Shown: one piece after another, positions 8,977 through 17,169 of the stretch
How positions within the stretch are numbered: position 1 is the stretch's first letter
Layout: every line of letters starts with the position of its first letter
DNA from: Bacteroides ihuae
Lineage (GTDB): Bacteria; Bacteroidota; Bacteroidia; Bacteroidales; Bacteroidaceae
DNA: 64,000 nucleotides
Reading direction: 5' to 3'
Assembly: GCF_900104585.1 (NCBI RefSeq)
Contig: NZ_FNVX01000005.1
Span: 744,001 to 808,000, forward strand
Notes under the pieces: generated by a model
Database searches by the model: none
The model's input: the letters and a program-made list of their open reading frames with translations, nothing else
What the model was told of the DNA's origin: nothing
Program-made: the position numbers and the translations under genes

Positions 8977-9420
8977 ATGGAACAACAAATAAAACATATC
9001 ACAAAGAATCTTCAGTTACAATACCTGTTTTTCTGGCTACTTCCTGCTTTTTTAGTCCTCGGATACGAATGCGATTGGCTTGAAGTGGGTATCTATGCAA
9101 CCGATTTTCGTATGCAGTACTATATTGAATCGGCAGGCATCTTTCTGTCTATTGCCAGTGTGCCATTGGCTCTCAAACTCTTCCGTTTTGTGCTGAAAAA
9201 AAAGGTTGATGAGATTTCCTCTCCAGTAGCGTTGAAACAATACTTGTATTGGAGCGCTTTGCGCTTGTGTATCCTCGAAGTTGCTGTACTATTTAATATT
9301 GTGGTTTACTATCTCACCCTCAATAACCTTGGTGCCCTTTCTGCACTGATTGTCTTAACGGCTTCTGCATTTTGCTTACCTAGTGAAAAGCGCTTACGTG
9401 AGGAAATGAATATGTATTAG
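8977..9420 (+). CDS. Small four-helix membrane protein, unknown function
   Basis: I do not recognise a named family. The 147-residue protein has four hydrophobic segments: about 15-31 (YLFFWLLPAFLVLGY), 50-68 (AGIFLSIASVPLALKLF), 90-110 (SALRLCILEVAVLFNIVVYYL) and 113-130 (LGALSALIVLTASAFCL). The loops are charged, and the C-terminal tail is basic/acidic (EKRLREEMNMY). It starts 2 nt after recR and ends 25 nt before a GNAT gene, so it is inside the recR transcript. The reading frame is intact with Bacteroides-like codon use, so it is a real gene. Confidence 0.78.
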   Translation: MEQQIKHITKNLQLQYLFFWLLPAFLVLGYECDWLEVGIYATDFRMQYYIESAGIFLSIASVPLALKLFRFVLKKKVDEISSPVALKQYLYWSALRLCILEVAVLFNIVVYYLTLNNLGALSALIVLTASAFCLPSEKRLREEMNMY

Positions 9421-9445
9421 TCATCTTAGCAAATTTTGATAGCAG

Positions 9446-9982
9446 ATGAAAAAAGAATATTTACTTAATGAACATATTTATCTTCGTGCTGTAGAGCCTG
9501 AAGATCTTGATCTTATGTATGAAATGGAGAATCATCCTTCATTTTGGGAAATCAGTAGCTTTACCGTACCTTATTCTCGTTATGTACTGAAAGAGTATAT
9601 TGCGAATTCTCAATCCGATATGTTTGCCGATAAACAATTGAGGCTAATGATTGTGCAAAAAGAAGATCATAAGGTGGTCGGTGCCATTGATGTAACAGAC
9701 TATGTGCCTTTGCATGGACGAGGTGCGGTGGGTATTGCTATTTTGGAAGAATATCGTAAGAAAGGATATGCCATCGACGCTTTAAAGCTGCTTTGTGAGT
9801 ATGTTTTTGGTTTTCTGCACACAAAACAGTTGTATGCACACATTCCCGTTGACAACGAGGCTAGTTTACATCTATTCACTTCTTGCGGATTTGTTCAGTG
9901 TGGATTACTCAAACAATGGCTACGTATTGATAATACGTATAAAGATGTCATTCTGATGCAATGCATCAACAATGAGGACTAA
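9446..9982 (+). CDS. GNAT N-acetyltransferase (RimJ/RimL/SpeG-like)
   Basis: A 178-residue acetyl-CoA-dependent acetyltransferase. The N-terminal strand (NEHIYLRAVEPEDLDLMYEMENHPSFW) is typical of the RimJ/RimL group. GAVGIAILEEYRKKGYAIDALKLLCEYVF is the acetyl-CoA pyrophosphate loop (motif A), followed by YAHIPVDNEASLHLFTSCGFVQCG (motif B). The substrate could be a ribosomal protein N-terminus, a polyamine or another amine; the sequence does not say. It is the last gene of the apparent recR transcript and is convergent with the YqgE gene, only 18 nt away. Confidence 0.88.
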   Translation: MKKEYLLNEHIYLRAVEPEDLDLMYEMENHPSFWEISSFTVPYSRYVLKEYIANSQSDMFADKQLRLMIVQKEDHKVVGAIDVTDYVPLHGRGAVGIAILEEYRKKGYAIDALKLLCEYVFGFLHTKQLYAHIPVDNEASLHLFTSCGFVQCGLLKQWLRIDNTYKDVILMQCINNED

Positions 9983-10000
9983 TGATATGGCCAGAACTCT

Positions 10001-10591
10001 TTAATTTAGTGAAGGAATCTGAGGAAAGCGAGACCAAGTTTCATATTTGCTGCCCAGTTTACCTAATGATTTCTTCCACAGGTTATTTGCATTTTCGTTC
10101 ATGAGGCTATGCTTGTCTCCCTTGCCGATAAGCCATGTGTTTTCTTGTATTTCTTGATATAATTGATTGAACTCCCAGCCCGAATAACCTAAGAAGAAAC
10201 GTATCACTCCTTTTATAGGGTTTCCCTGCAACATATATTCTTTTAGTACATCGAAATCTCCATTCAGGAACAAGCCCTTACTCACAGGCAAAGCGTCCGG
10301 AATATCTTGTAACGTGTGCAGGTAAAAGAGAGTGTCAGTAGCCAACGGGCCACCTTTATATACAGGTATATTTTGCAAGTCTTGGAAATCTTTGATCACA
10401 TCATTTAATAGTAGTGGAATCTCTTTGTTCATAACAATGCCCATACTTCCTTCATTGGTATGATCGATGAGTAACACCACAGAACGTCCGAATGTAGCAT
10501 CAAGAAGAAAAGGTTCCGAAATAAGGATCTTTCCACGTGAAGGTGCTATATTATTTGACTCAATTTTGAATATGTTTGTATCAATCTTCAT
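10001..10591 (-). CDS. YqgE/AlgH family protein (UPF0301)
   Basis: A 196-residue protein of the YqgE/AlgH family. Diagnostic blocks are [25 protein letters not shown] near the N-terminus, [27 protein letters not shown], and [25 protein letters not shown]. The family has a compact alpha/beta fold; its biochemical role is unsettled (AlgH was first linked to alginate regulation). A longer frame begins at 10624, but the family homology starts at the internal ATG at 10591 ([10 protein letters not shown]), which is chosen. It lies about 70 nt downstream of an aminotransferase gene on the same strand. Confidence 0.9.
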   Translation of the reverse strand: MKIDTNIFKIESNNIAPSRGKILISEPFLLDATFGRSVVLLIDHTNEGSMGIVMNKEIPLLLNDVIKDFQDLQNIPVYKGGPLATDTLFYLHTLQDIPDALPVSKGLFLNGDFDVLKEYMLQGNPIKGVIRFFLGYSGWEFNQLYQEIQENTWLIGKGDKHSLMNENANNLWKKSLGKLGSKYETWSRFPQIPSLN

Positions 10592-10662
10592 GCCCCTAAT
10601 ATATGCTCTTTTTCTCAGGGACAAAACTTTTTGCTGTTCTTTTTGGTATTTTGGCCGTTTTT

Positions 10663-11979
10663 TTAAGAAATGGGGTGATCTCTTGCGAACAAGGTCATTC
10701 TTTCGTCTAGTTGCTGATATTGATGGTCTTTAATAAAAGAGGTGCATGCTCGCAATCCTTCTTGCTGGCTACCTGTTGTAATTAGAGAGATTGCACTCAC
10801 GCCGTAGTACATTAGTTCCCTTGTAAGTTCTCCACCTGTCATTCCGAGATAGCCTATGGTGAAATAAAATCCATCAGCTACCGGATCACCCAAATCATTA
10901 TCGTAGACTAAGTGAAAGCCGTGACGCAGAAATATGTCTTTTAATTTTCGCGCCCGCTCACCATATATTTTTATTTCATCCAGAAAATGATATTTTCCAT
11001 CATTAGCTGCTTTAAGCATGGCCGCCAAGGCATATTGAGCGGAGTGGCTTGTACCAGATGATAGAGCATAAAGTACCCGATGAATGAAAACGGTACCAAA
11101 GGTCCCTCCACCATAGCGTTTTGTTAGTCCCGGATAGGTACGGTGATAGAGTTTATCTGAAATGCAGCTCACCCCGATGCGTTGTCCGGCATAGCTGAAA
11201 GCCTTTGAACCGGAAATCAGTAACACATAATTATCCGTATACTTAGCTACGGACGGTTGATAGGGTGGCTGGAAAGGAGTGCCCAGATTTTGGCGAAAAT
11301 CCATAGCAAAGTAGGCGAGGTCTTCGAGTACAATCACATCATATCGTGTAGCTAATTGGCCAATAATGCGTAGTTCTTTTTCTTTCAAACAAATCCAACT
11401 GGGGTTATTCGGGTTAGAGTAAACAATGGCTGAGATGTTTCCCTTACGTAGATAGCTTTCAAGTTTCTCTTTCAATTTGTCACCTCGAAAGTCATACACG
11501 TCGAATGTCTCATATTTCTGGCCCATCACCATTAATTGCTGCTTCTGCACAGGAAATCCCGGATCTATAAAGAGTATAGTATCTTTTTCTTCGTTGCACT
11601 GGCTGCAAGTAAGGAATGATGCAAAAGTTCCTTGCATAGAGCCTGTTACCGGCACACAACCCTCCGGCTGAATATCCACATCAATAAAAGCCTTCACAAA
11701 TCGGGCAGCTTCAGATTTTAATTCTGGCAGACCGTTTATATCCGGATAAATGCTCGCTACTCCTCGTTGCAAAGCCTCTATTTCAGCTCTTACGCCGATA
11801 GCAGACGCAGGAAGTCCCGGAACTCCCATTTCCATTTTAATAAATTCTATACCTGATACTGCTTCAGCTTCAGCTGCTATGGCTTTAACTTCACGGATGG
11901 TTGCTTTGGAGAAGTCTGCTATTTCAAATTTTCGAATAGCTTCATCAATGATCTCTTGCTTGATAGGAGTGTTTTTCAT
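10663..11979 (-). CDS. PLP-dependent class I/II aminotransferase
   Basis: A 438-residue fold-type I aminotransferase. The PLP pocket is complete: SNPNNPS (Asn192 region), DLAYFAMDF (Asp220 and Tyr223), the Schiff-base lysine in [12 protein letters not shown] (Lys259) and the downstream Arg. The N-terminus has an extra helix ([34 protein letters not shown]) before the usual MGVPGLP substrate loop. The amino donor and acceptor cannot be deduced. This long-N-terminus subtype occurs in many Bacteroidales and is usually annotated only as aminotransferase. No operon partner is certain; the YqgE gene follows 71 nt later. Confidence 0.9.
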   Translation of the reverse strand: MKNTPIKQEIIDEAIRKFEIADFSKATIREVKAIAAEAEAVSGIEFIKMEMGVPGLPASAIGVRAEIEALQRGVASIYPDINGLPELKSEAARFVKAFIDVDIQPEGCVPVTGSMQGTFASFLTCSQCNEEKDTILFIDPGFPVQKQQLMVMGQKYETFDVYDFRGDKLKEKLESYLRKGNISAIVYSNPNNPSWICLKEKELRIIGQLATRYDVIVLEDLAYFAMDFRQNLGTPFQPPYQPSVAKYTDNYVLLISGSKAFSYAGQRIGVSCISDKLYHRTYPGLTKRYGGGTFGTVFIHRVLYALSSGTSHSAQYALAAMLKAANDGKYHFLDEIKIYGERARKLKDIFLRHGFHLVYDNDLGDPVADGFYFTIGYLGMTGGELTRELMYYGVSAISLITTGSQQEGLRACTSFIKDHQYQQLDERMTLFARDHPIS

Positions 11980-12096
11980 AATCTTTTAGTCACATGTTAA
12001 TTACGATATTGTGCTAACAAATGTACTTCATATTCTTTTTAAATCTCGCAGCGAAGAGATAAATTCTAAAAATCGTATTTTTTTTCGGCCTAACTA

Positions 12097-12126
12097 TTGC
12101 AAATATGAGAGAATTGTCTACCTTTG
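12097..12126 (+). promoter_or_regulatory. Promoter of tRNA-Asp
   Basis: TTG near 12097, 19 nt of spacer, then TACCTTTG near 12119-12126 form a good -33/-7 pair. It is about 33 nt upstream of the tRNA 5' end. The rest of the 11980-12158 gap shows nothing else recognisable. Confidence 0.75.
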
Positions 12127-12158
12127 CATCCGCAATCAGAAATGATAGCACTTGTCTT

Positions 12159-12235
12159 GGTTTGGTAGTTCAGTTGGTTAGAATACATGCCTGTCACGCA
12201 TGGGGTCGCGGGTTCGAGTCCCGTCCGGACCGCCA
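12159..12235 (+). tRNA. tRNA-Asp (anticodon GTC), CCA encoded
   Basis: A full cloverleaf can be drawn: acceptor GGTTTGG pairing with CCGGACC (12225-12231), a D arm with AGTTCAGTTGGTTAG, anticodon stem-loop CATGCCTGTCACGCATG with GTC at 12193-12195, and T arm GCGGGTTCGAGTCCCGT. G12232 is the discriminator base, followed by an encoded CCA. Pairs 4 and 5 of the acceptor stem are G-U (T4-G69, T5-G68). It is a single tRNA with its own promoter and terminator. Confidence 0.96.
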
Positions 12236-12241
12236 AGGATG

Positions 12242-12278
12242 AAAAAGTCGTTGATACTTAGGTGTTAGCGACTTTTTT
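12242..12278 (+). terminator. Terminator after tRNA-Asp
   Basis: AAAAAGTCG (12242-12250) pairs with CGACTTTTTT (12269-12278) around an 18-nt loop and ends in a T-run. It lies 7 nt past the tRNA 3' end. Confidence 0.75.
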
Positions 12279-12337
12279 ATTTGTATCTATAGCTAATTTA
12301 ATCGTAATTTTGGGGCACCTTATTTAAATAGAAAACA

Positions 12338-12925
12338 ATGACTGATTTAGATAGAATGGAAGCCGGAGAACTTTATTGGGGCTTCAATCCCGATTTTGAA
12401 CAACCTTTGAAAAGAGGGCAGGAGCTTTGTTTTCGCTATAATCAACTGTCTCCATCGGACATGGCAGGTAAGCGTCGTATAATGGAAACTTTCTTTCGGA
12501 AAGTAGGTGATAATATAACTCTTCATGCACCTATACATATTGATCTTGGTAATATAGAGATCGGTGACAGTACGATAATCAATTTTAATTTTGTGGCACT
12601 TGATGAAGCTCTTATTTCCATTGGAAGCCATTGCTTTATTGGTCCTAATTGTTCCATCTATACTGTGACGCATTCTCTTTGTTACGAAGATAGGAATATG
12701 GGACTTATGACTGCTAAACCTGTTGTTATCAGCGATAATTGTTGGTTGTGCGGTAACGTGAGTGTACTGCCTGGCGTCACTATTGGCCAAGGTTCGGTTA
12801 TTGGTGCCGGAAGTCTGGTGACAAATGATATCCCTGCCGGGGTGTTGGCATACGGGAATCCTTGTCGTGTTATTCGCTCTATAACAGATGCTGATCGTCA
12901 ATATCTGGAAGGTGTTAATAAGTAA
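12338..12925 (+). CDS. Sugar O-acetyltransferase (hexapeptide LbH, maltose/galactoside type)
   Basis: A 195-residue left-handed beta-helix acetyltransferase of the Maa/LacA/NodL group, transferring acetyl from acetyl-CoA to a sugar. The N-terminal helical cap (MTDLDRMEAGELYWGFNPDFEQPLKRGQELC) precedes hexapeptide turns: IEIGDSTIINFNFVALDEALISIGSHCFIGPNCSIYT, then the catalytic-His loop VTHSLCYEDR, VVISDNCWLCGNVSVLPGVTIGQGSVIGAGSLV, and the NPCRVIR C-terminus. The real substrate is unknown; the family often acts in detoxification. It is a single gene with a terminator at 12981-13013. Confidence 0.9.
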   Translation: MTDLDRMEAGELYWGFNPDFEQPLKRGQELCFRYNQLSPSDMAGKRRIMETFFRKVGDNITLHAPIHIDLGNIEIGDSTIINFNFVALDEALISIGSHCFIGPNCSIYTVTHSLCYEDRNMGLMTAKPVVISDNCWLCGNVSVLPGVTIGQGSVIGAGSLVTNDIPAGVLAYGNPCRVIRSITDADRQYLEGVNK

Positions 12926-12980
12926 ATTAAAACAGCTATAGTCTCTATTTTTGTTGTTTTTTTTAAGTAGCTGATTCATA

Positions 12981-13013
12981 GGATCACCAGCAAAACCTGG
13001 TGTTCGTTTTTAT
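12981..13013 (+). terminator. Terminator after the acetyltransferase gene
   Basis: CACCAG (12985-12990) pairs with CTGGTG (12997-13002), followed by TTCGTTTTTATT. It separates the acetyltransferase from the receiver-kinase gene. Confidence 0.7.
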
Positions 13014-13089
13014 TATAATACTAAAACGCTCTAGTCGAGCCTATCAGTAACAAATTTGTTTTTGAGCAGTGAATAAAATCGTGTTGTGC

Positions 13090-13120
13090 TTTGGTGTTTT
13101 AGTAGAATCTTCTACATTTG
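13090..13120 (+). promoter_or_regulatory. Promoter of the receiver-kinase hybrid gene
   Basis: TTTG (13090-13093), exactly 19 nt, then TACATTTG (13113-13120): a consensus Bacteroides promoter. Transcription from about 13127 excludes the upstream in-frame GTG at 13069 and leaves a 35-nt leader before the ATG at 13162. Confidence 0.82.
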
Positions 13121-13161
13121 TAAAGTGTACTAAGTACATTAAAATAAATTTGAAAATAATC

Positions 13162-14283
13162 ATGAAAATAACTCCTTCGGAATATAAGATTCTTATTGTT
13201 GATGACGTTACATCGAATGTTTTGCTGCTAAAGGTACTTCTTACAAATGAAAAATTCAATGTAATAACTGCTAATGGAGGTTTGCAAGCTATTGATTTGG
13301 TAGATAAAGAACATCCGGACCTGATATTACTCGATGTGATGATGCCTGAAATGAATGGATTTGAGGTGGCTTATCATCTGAAACAGAATGCTGAAACGGC
13401 TGAGATCCCTATTATCTTCTTGACTGCGCTTAATAGCACTCCTGATGTAGTAAAAGGATTTCAGGTGGGAGGAAATGACTTTATTTCGAAGCCTTTTAAT
13501 AAGGAGGAGCTTATTATCCGTATTACTCACCAAATCTCTCTGGTTGCTGCCAATCGCATTATTCTGGCTCAGACAGAGGAATTGCAGAAGACAATTATGG
13601 GTCGTGATAAACTATATTCGGTTATCGCGCATGATCTTCGCTCTCCGGTAGGTTCTATTAAGATGGTCTTGAATATGCTGATTTTGAACTTGCCTAGCTC
13701 TAAAATAGGCGATGAAATGTATGAACTACTCACTATAGCGAATCAAACGACTGAAGATGTGTTCTCCCTGTTGGATAACCTGCTGAAGTGGACGAAGAGC
13801 CAGATTGGTAGAATGAAAGTGGTTTATCAGGATATTGATTTGATTCAACTAGCTGAGGGAGTTGTTGAAGTATTTGCAATGGTTGCCGCTGCAAAGAAGA
13901 TAACCATTAGAACTGAAGTACCTGAAAAAATAGTTGTATACGGAGATACTGATATGATGAAAACCGTTGTTCGAAATTTCTTGAGCAATGCTATTAAATT
14001 TAGTAATATGGGTGCGGAGATATTACTTAGTGTAGAAATAAAGGGTGATATGGCAGTGGTTAATGTAAAAGATTATGGTTGTGGTATTGATGAAGAGAGT
14101 CAGAAAAAGCTGCTGCATACTGATACTCACTTCAGTACCTTTGGCACGAACAATGAAGAAGGATCCGGTCTTGGTTTGCTTCTATGTAAAGACTTTGTTC
14201 AGAAAAATGGGGGAGAGCTTTATTTTGTATCCACAAAAGGGCAAGGCTCTACATTCAGTTTTTCTGTTCCTCTGAAAAAATAA
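13162..14283 (+). CDS. Receiver-histidine kinase hybrid (REC-HisKA-HATPase_c)
   Basis: A 373-residue soluble signalling protein. Residues 9-125 are a canonical receiver (acidic pair Asp14/Asp15, phospho-acceptor Asp58 in LILLDVMMPEMNG, Lys110 in ISKPFN). Residues about 147-215 are a HisKA dimerisation domain with His157 in SVIAHDLRSPVGS. The rest is an ATPase with N box NFLSNAIKFSN, G1 DYGCGID and G2 GSGLGLLLCKDF. There is no transmembrane segment or sensor domain: input is phosphorylation of the receiver, output is phosphotransfer to another protein. No cognate kinase or regulator lies next to it. It ends 12 nt from the convergent addB gene. Confidence 0.93.
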   Translation: MKITPSEYKILIVDDVTSNVLLLKVLLTNEKFNVITANGGLQAIDLVDKEHPDLILLDVMMPEMNGFEVAYHLKQNAETAEIPIIFLTALNSTPDVVKGFQVGGNDFISKPFNKEELIIRITHQISLVAANRIILAQTEELQKTIMGRDKLYSVIAHDLRSPVGSIKMVLNMLILNLPSSKIGDEMYELLTIANQTTEDVFSLLDNLLKWTKSQIGRMKVVYQDIDLIQLAEGVVEVFAMVAAAKKITIRTEVPEKIVVYGDTDMMKTVVRNFLSNAIKFSNMGAEILLSVEIKGDMAVVNVKDYGCGIDEESQKKLLHTDTHFSTFGTNNEEGSGLGLLLCKDFVQKNGGELYFVSTKGQGSTFSFSVPLKK

Positions 14284-14295
14284 GATTCATCATGA

Positions 14296-17157
14296 TCATC
14301 GGCGACACATAGCCTTAAAGTCACAATATTCGCACGTTTTTGTAAACTCTGTTTGTGTAAAGGCTTCTTCAGGATTGTAGATTTCTTCAAGCAGATGTTG
14401 CAGCCGTTCACGAAAATTATCTTCAAAGAAAGTGAAGTTGTTTACCGGAATCTTTGGTTTGCGTGGCTCACCCATCTCGATAACGGGCGAATAGGTTTCT
14501 GCAGCAGCACGGTGTATATAGAGTAGAGCAGGAGCTACTTTTAATGGTTGCTGCTTACACATGATTGCTGCGTACAGGAAGGTTTGGAAGATATAGTTCG
14601 GCCGGCCCTCTGCTGGAGTGAAGAGTTGCTCTACATTGATTGGCGTTTTGGGGCTGCCTCCTGTTTTATAATCCACTATGCGGAGCGTATCATCTTTACT
14701 ATCTATCCGGTCTATTGTACCACCTATCTTAAGAGCGATAATACCTTCAGAGGTACTTATTTCTATCTTTTCATCCACTTTCTTTTCCATGGCAATCATC
14801 TCGAAAGGAGCATATTGCAAGTCATTGCGTAGTAACTGACGTAAGTAGGAAGCGATTACTTTGGAATTTATTAGTTGGATTCCATTGTACTCGGGCTTTT
14901 CATCAGTAGCTAGATGAAAGAATTCTTCATTGAAAGCCCTGTCTACAAAGCTCTGTAATTTTACGTCGTTACGTAGTATTTTCTCCAAGTCTTCTTTGCG
15001 AATGAGTTGCCCAACTTGGGTTAGTTCCGTATATGCCAATTCTGCTGAACGGTGAAAGATGGTACCAAACTTAGCTGAATCAATTTCGGCACTTACCTCA
15101 TCTGGTGTTTTCAAACGAGCCACGTAGCGGTAGTAGAATTTTAGTCGACAATCCATATAGGTGTTGAGTGCGGATGGAGAGAAGGAAGCTTTCGGGTTGC
15201 GCTGAATATTGTAATTATGATGAAGCACTTGCATAACGTCTGGCGTTTTTTTAATGCATATATCCACTCCGCTTTGGGGAGATTGTCCTGCTTCTAGAAA
15301 TTCCCTACTTACTTCGTGTGGCCACTCAATGAGGAACTGAAGCATGAATCGAGACCATTCTCCACGGTTTAGCCCATCCGATGAAGTGTTGTACATCAAT
15401 GTGATATTTTCAGCTCGCTGGATAAGTCGGTAGAAATAGTAAGCATACACTGCATTCTTATGCTCGATGGTAGTCATGCCGAAAGCTTTGCGCAAGTTAT
15501 AAGGAACGAATGATGACTCTCCACCTGCTTTAGGTAGTTGCCCTTCGTTGAGTGACATCAATATAAGGTTTTTGAAATCAAGATTGCGAGTTTCCAGTAC
15601 TCCCATTACTTGCATACCGATAGCTGGTTCGCCATGGAAGGGAATGTTGGAAGCAGAAAGCAGTTTACCTAATAATCTTTTGAATGTATCCGTTTGTATC
15701 TGTAGGTCTCCGCTTTCAATGAGGTTGAGTAAGCGATTGACCATGGTAAAACTTTTAAAGAGCGATTCACGATAGAGTTGATTGAATATGTCGTCTTCTT
15801 GTTTCTCTTTTGCATATAGTGTGGCAACCTCTTTCAGTAGCTCTGTGAGGTATTGGCAGATAGTAAGTAGTCCGTTGCATGGAGTGAAAAGGAGTCCCAG
15901 AAAATCATCTTGTTTCAGTTCGGAAGGCAGAGGATAGAAACGATTTTTATTGGTTAGTTCCTTCTCCAATGGTTCGGCATTCTTTGATAATTGTCGGGTA
16001 TAAGGATGTTTTAGTACAGACAAGACTGCCTGGTAAGCATATCGTCCTGTGTCAGCGCGATAACCGGATGTTTGTAATTCGAGCAACGCAGTGATAAAAC
16101 TGTAGACAGGTGTCTGTGCCAATGGAAATCCCATAGTGATATTTACATTCTTCACTTCCGATGGAATAGAATGTAGCACAGGTAGCAACAATGATTCGTT
16201 GCAAAGCACTACTGCGTTCTCTTTTTCGTTTTCAGTAAGCGTGGAACGAACCCATTCCGGCAAGTAGCGTGCTTGTCCGTTCTCGGTAGGTGAAGAGATA
16301 AAACGTACAGTCTTTGGTTTGTTTAAGGCATCAAATAATCCTTCCGGTAGTTCCGAAGGGAAACGTTTCAGGTTGCGGTTGATAAATTCTCCGGCTTCGT
16401 GTTTTTGTTCGGGCATACGGGTGTAGAACACATCATAATCCCAGTAGAACATAGCCTTTCCTACCTCCTGCAACAAATCAAAAAACTTCGTTTCTACTTT
16501 ATTAAGTACATTGAAACCTACGAATACATATTTGTCATACTTCAACGCATTTACGTCCAGTTGCTCAATAACTTTCCGATAGAGCATACCTTCGTAGGCT
16601 ATGCCCTGCGTTTCGAGGTTTTTCCGATAACGAGAATAAATATCATTGAGCTTGTCCCAGAGAGAAATAAACTTCTCTTTCAGTTGCGTGCGGCGTTCGA
16701 TGGAAAAGTTGAGAAAGAACTGTTGGATGGCTTCTTCTTGTTCTTCGTCGAGGAAGTCGTATCCAGACATAATATTTTTCAAATCCTGCAAATTGCTGAA
16801 GAGTTTGTGGGCATCGACTAGATTCTTATCCACATCGTCGAAATCACTGATAAGGAGTTCACCCCAGAAATAAAATTCATCCAAAGATTCTTCGCTCTTT
16901 GTCTCTTCACGAAATACTTTGTAGAGTTCGCATACCAAGCGGATAGGATCACCCGATTTCAGCTCAGAGAGCTGTTGAAAGAGTTCGCTAATGCTAACGT
17001 AAGCCGGAGACCAGATTGGATCAGTGGATTCATCGGCTAGGTAGTCGCTGAAGAACAAACCGGCACGTTTATTGGGGAATACGATAGCTACACGAGATAA
17101 ATCGTTTCCTATTTTAGCATATATATCTTTGGCTACTAATTGCAGAAATGGTTGCAT
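14296..17157 (-). CDS. addB: AddB-like subunit of an AddAB helicase-nuclease
   Basis: A 953-residue protein with an inactive helicase-like body and a C-terminal RecB-type nuclease. The N-terminus (VFPNKRAGLFFSDYLADES) lacks a Walker A, as in the Bacteroidetes AddB group. The nuclease (from about 660: SPSALNTYMDCRLKFYYRYV) has IDRIDSKDDTLRIVDYKTGG, the D...D-x-K core. Cys in MDCR plus CEYCDFKAMC at the end form the four-cysteine iron-sulfur staple typical of AddB. It works with AddA in double-strand-break end resection. It is the last gene of the addA-radical SAM-TonB_C-addB transcript. It is often annotated only as a PD-(D/E)XK nuclease family protein. Confidence 0.9.
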   Translation of the reverse strand: MQPFLQLVAKDIYAKIGNDLSRVAIVFPNKRAGLFFSDYLADESTDPIWSPAYVSISELFQQLSELKSGDPIRLVCELYKVFREETKSEESLDEFYFWGELLISDFDDVDKNLVDAHKLFSNLQDLKNIMSGYDFLDEEQEEAIQQFFLNFSIERRTQLKEKFISLWDKLNDIYSRYRKNLETQGIAYEGMLYRKVIEQLDVNALKYDKYVFVGFNVLNKVETKFFDLLQEVGKAMFYWDYDVFYTRMPEQKHEAGEFINRNLKRFPSELPEGLFDALNKPKTVRFISSPTENGQARYLPEWVRSTLTENEKENAVVLCNESLLLPVLHSIPSEVKNVNITMGFPLAQTPVYSFITALLELQTSGYRADTGRYAYQAVLSVLKHPYTRQLSKNAEPLEKELTNKNRFYPLPSELKQDDFLGLLFTPCNGLLTICQYLTELLKEVATLYAKEKQEDDIFNQLYRESLFKSFTMVNRLLNLIESGDLQIQTDTFKRLLGKLLSASNIPFHGEPAIGMQVMGVLETRNLDFKNLILMSLNEGQLPKAGGESSFVPYNLRKAFGMTTIEHKNAVYAYYFYRLIQRAENITLMYNTSSDGLNRGEWSRFMLQFLIEWPHEVSREFLEAGQSPQSGVDICIKKTPDVMQVLHHNYNIQRNPKASFSPSALNTYMDCRLKFYYRYVARLKTPDEVSAEIDSAKFGTIFHRSAELAYTELTQVGQLIRKEDLEKILRNDVKLQSFVDRAFNEEFFHLATDEKPEYNGIQLINSKVIASYLRQLLRNDLQYAPFEMIAMEKKVDEKIEISTSEGIIALKIGGTIDRIDSKDDTLRIVDYKTGGSPKTPINVEQLFTPAEGRPNYIFQTFLYAAIMCKQQPLKVAPALLYIHRAAAETYSPVIEMGEPRKPKIPVNNFTFFEDNFRERLQHLLEEIYNPEEAFTQTEFTKTCEYCDFKAMCRR

Positions 17158-17169
17158 ACTTTTTATACT

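Noticed and set aside
12159..12235. tRNA-Asp as an integration site (attB)
   Set aside because: No integrase, no repeated 3' tRNA end and no foreign genes flank it; the downstream genes look native.
13069..13161. Upstream GTG start for the receiver-kinase gene
   Set aside because: The added 31 residues lie across the -7 element and have no homology to receivers; the ATG at 13162 follows a consensus promoter.
14548..14832. Frames opposite addB, addA, gltB and other long genes
   Set aside because: They are antisense to well-supported genes, have poor composition and no motifs; they are shadows of real genes.
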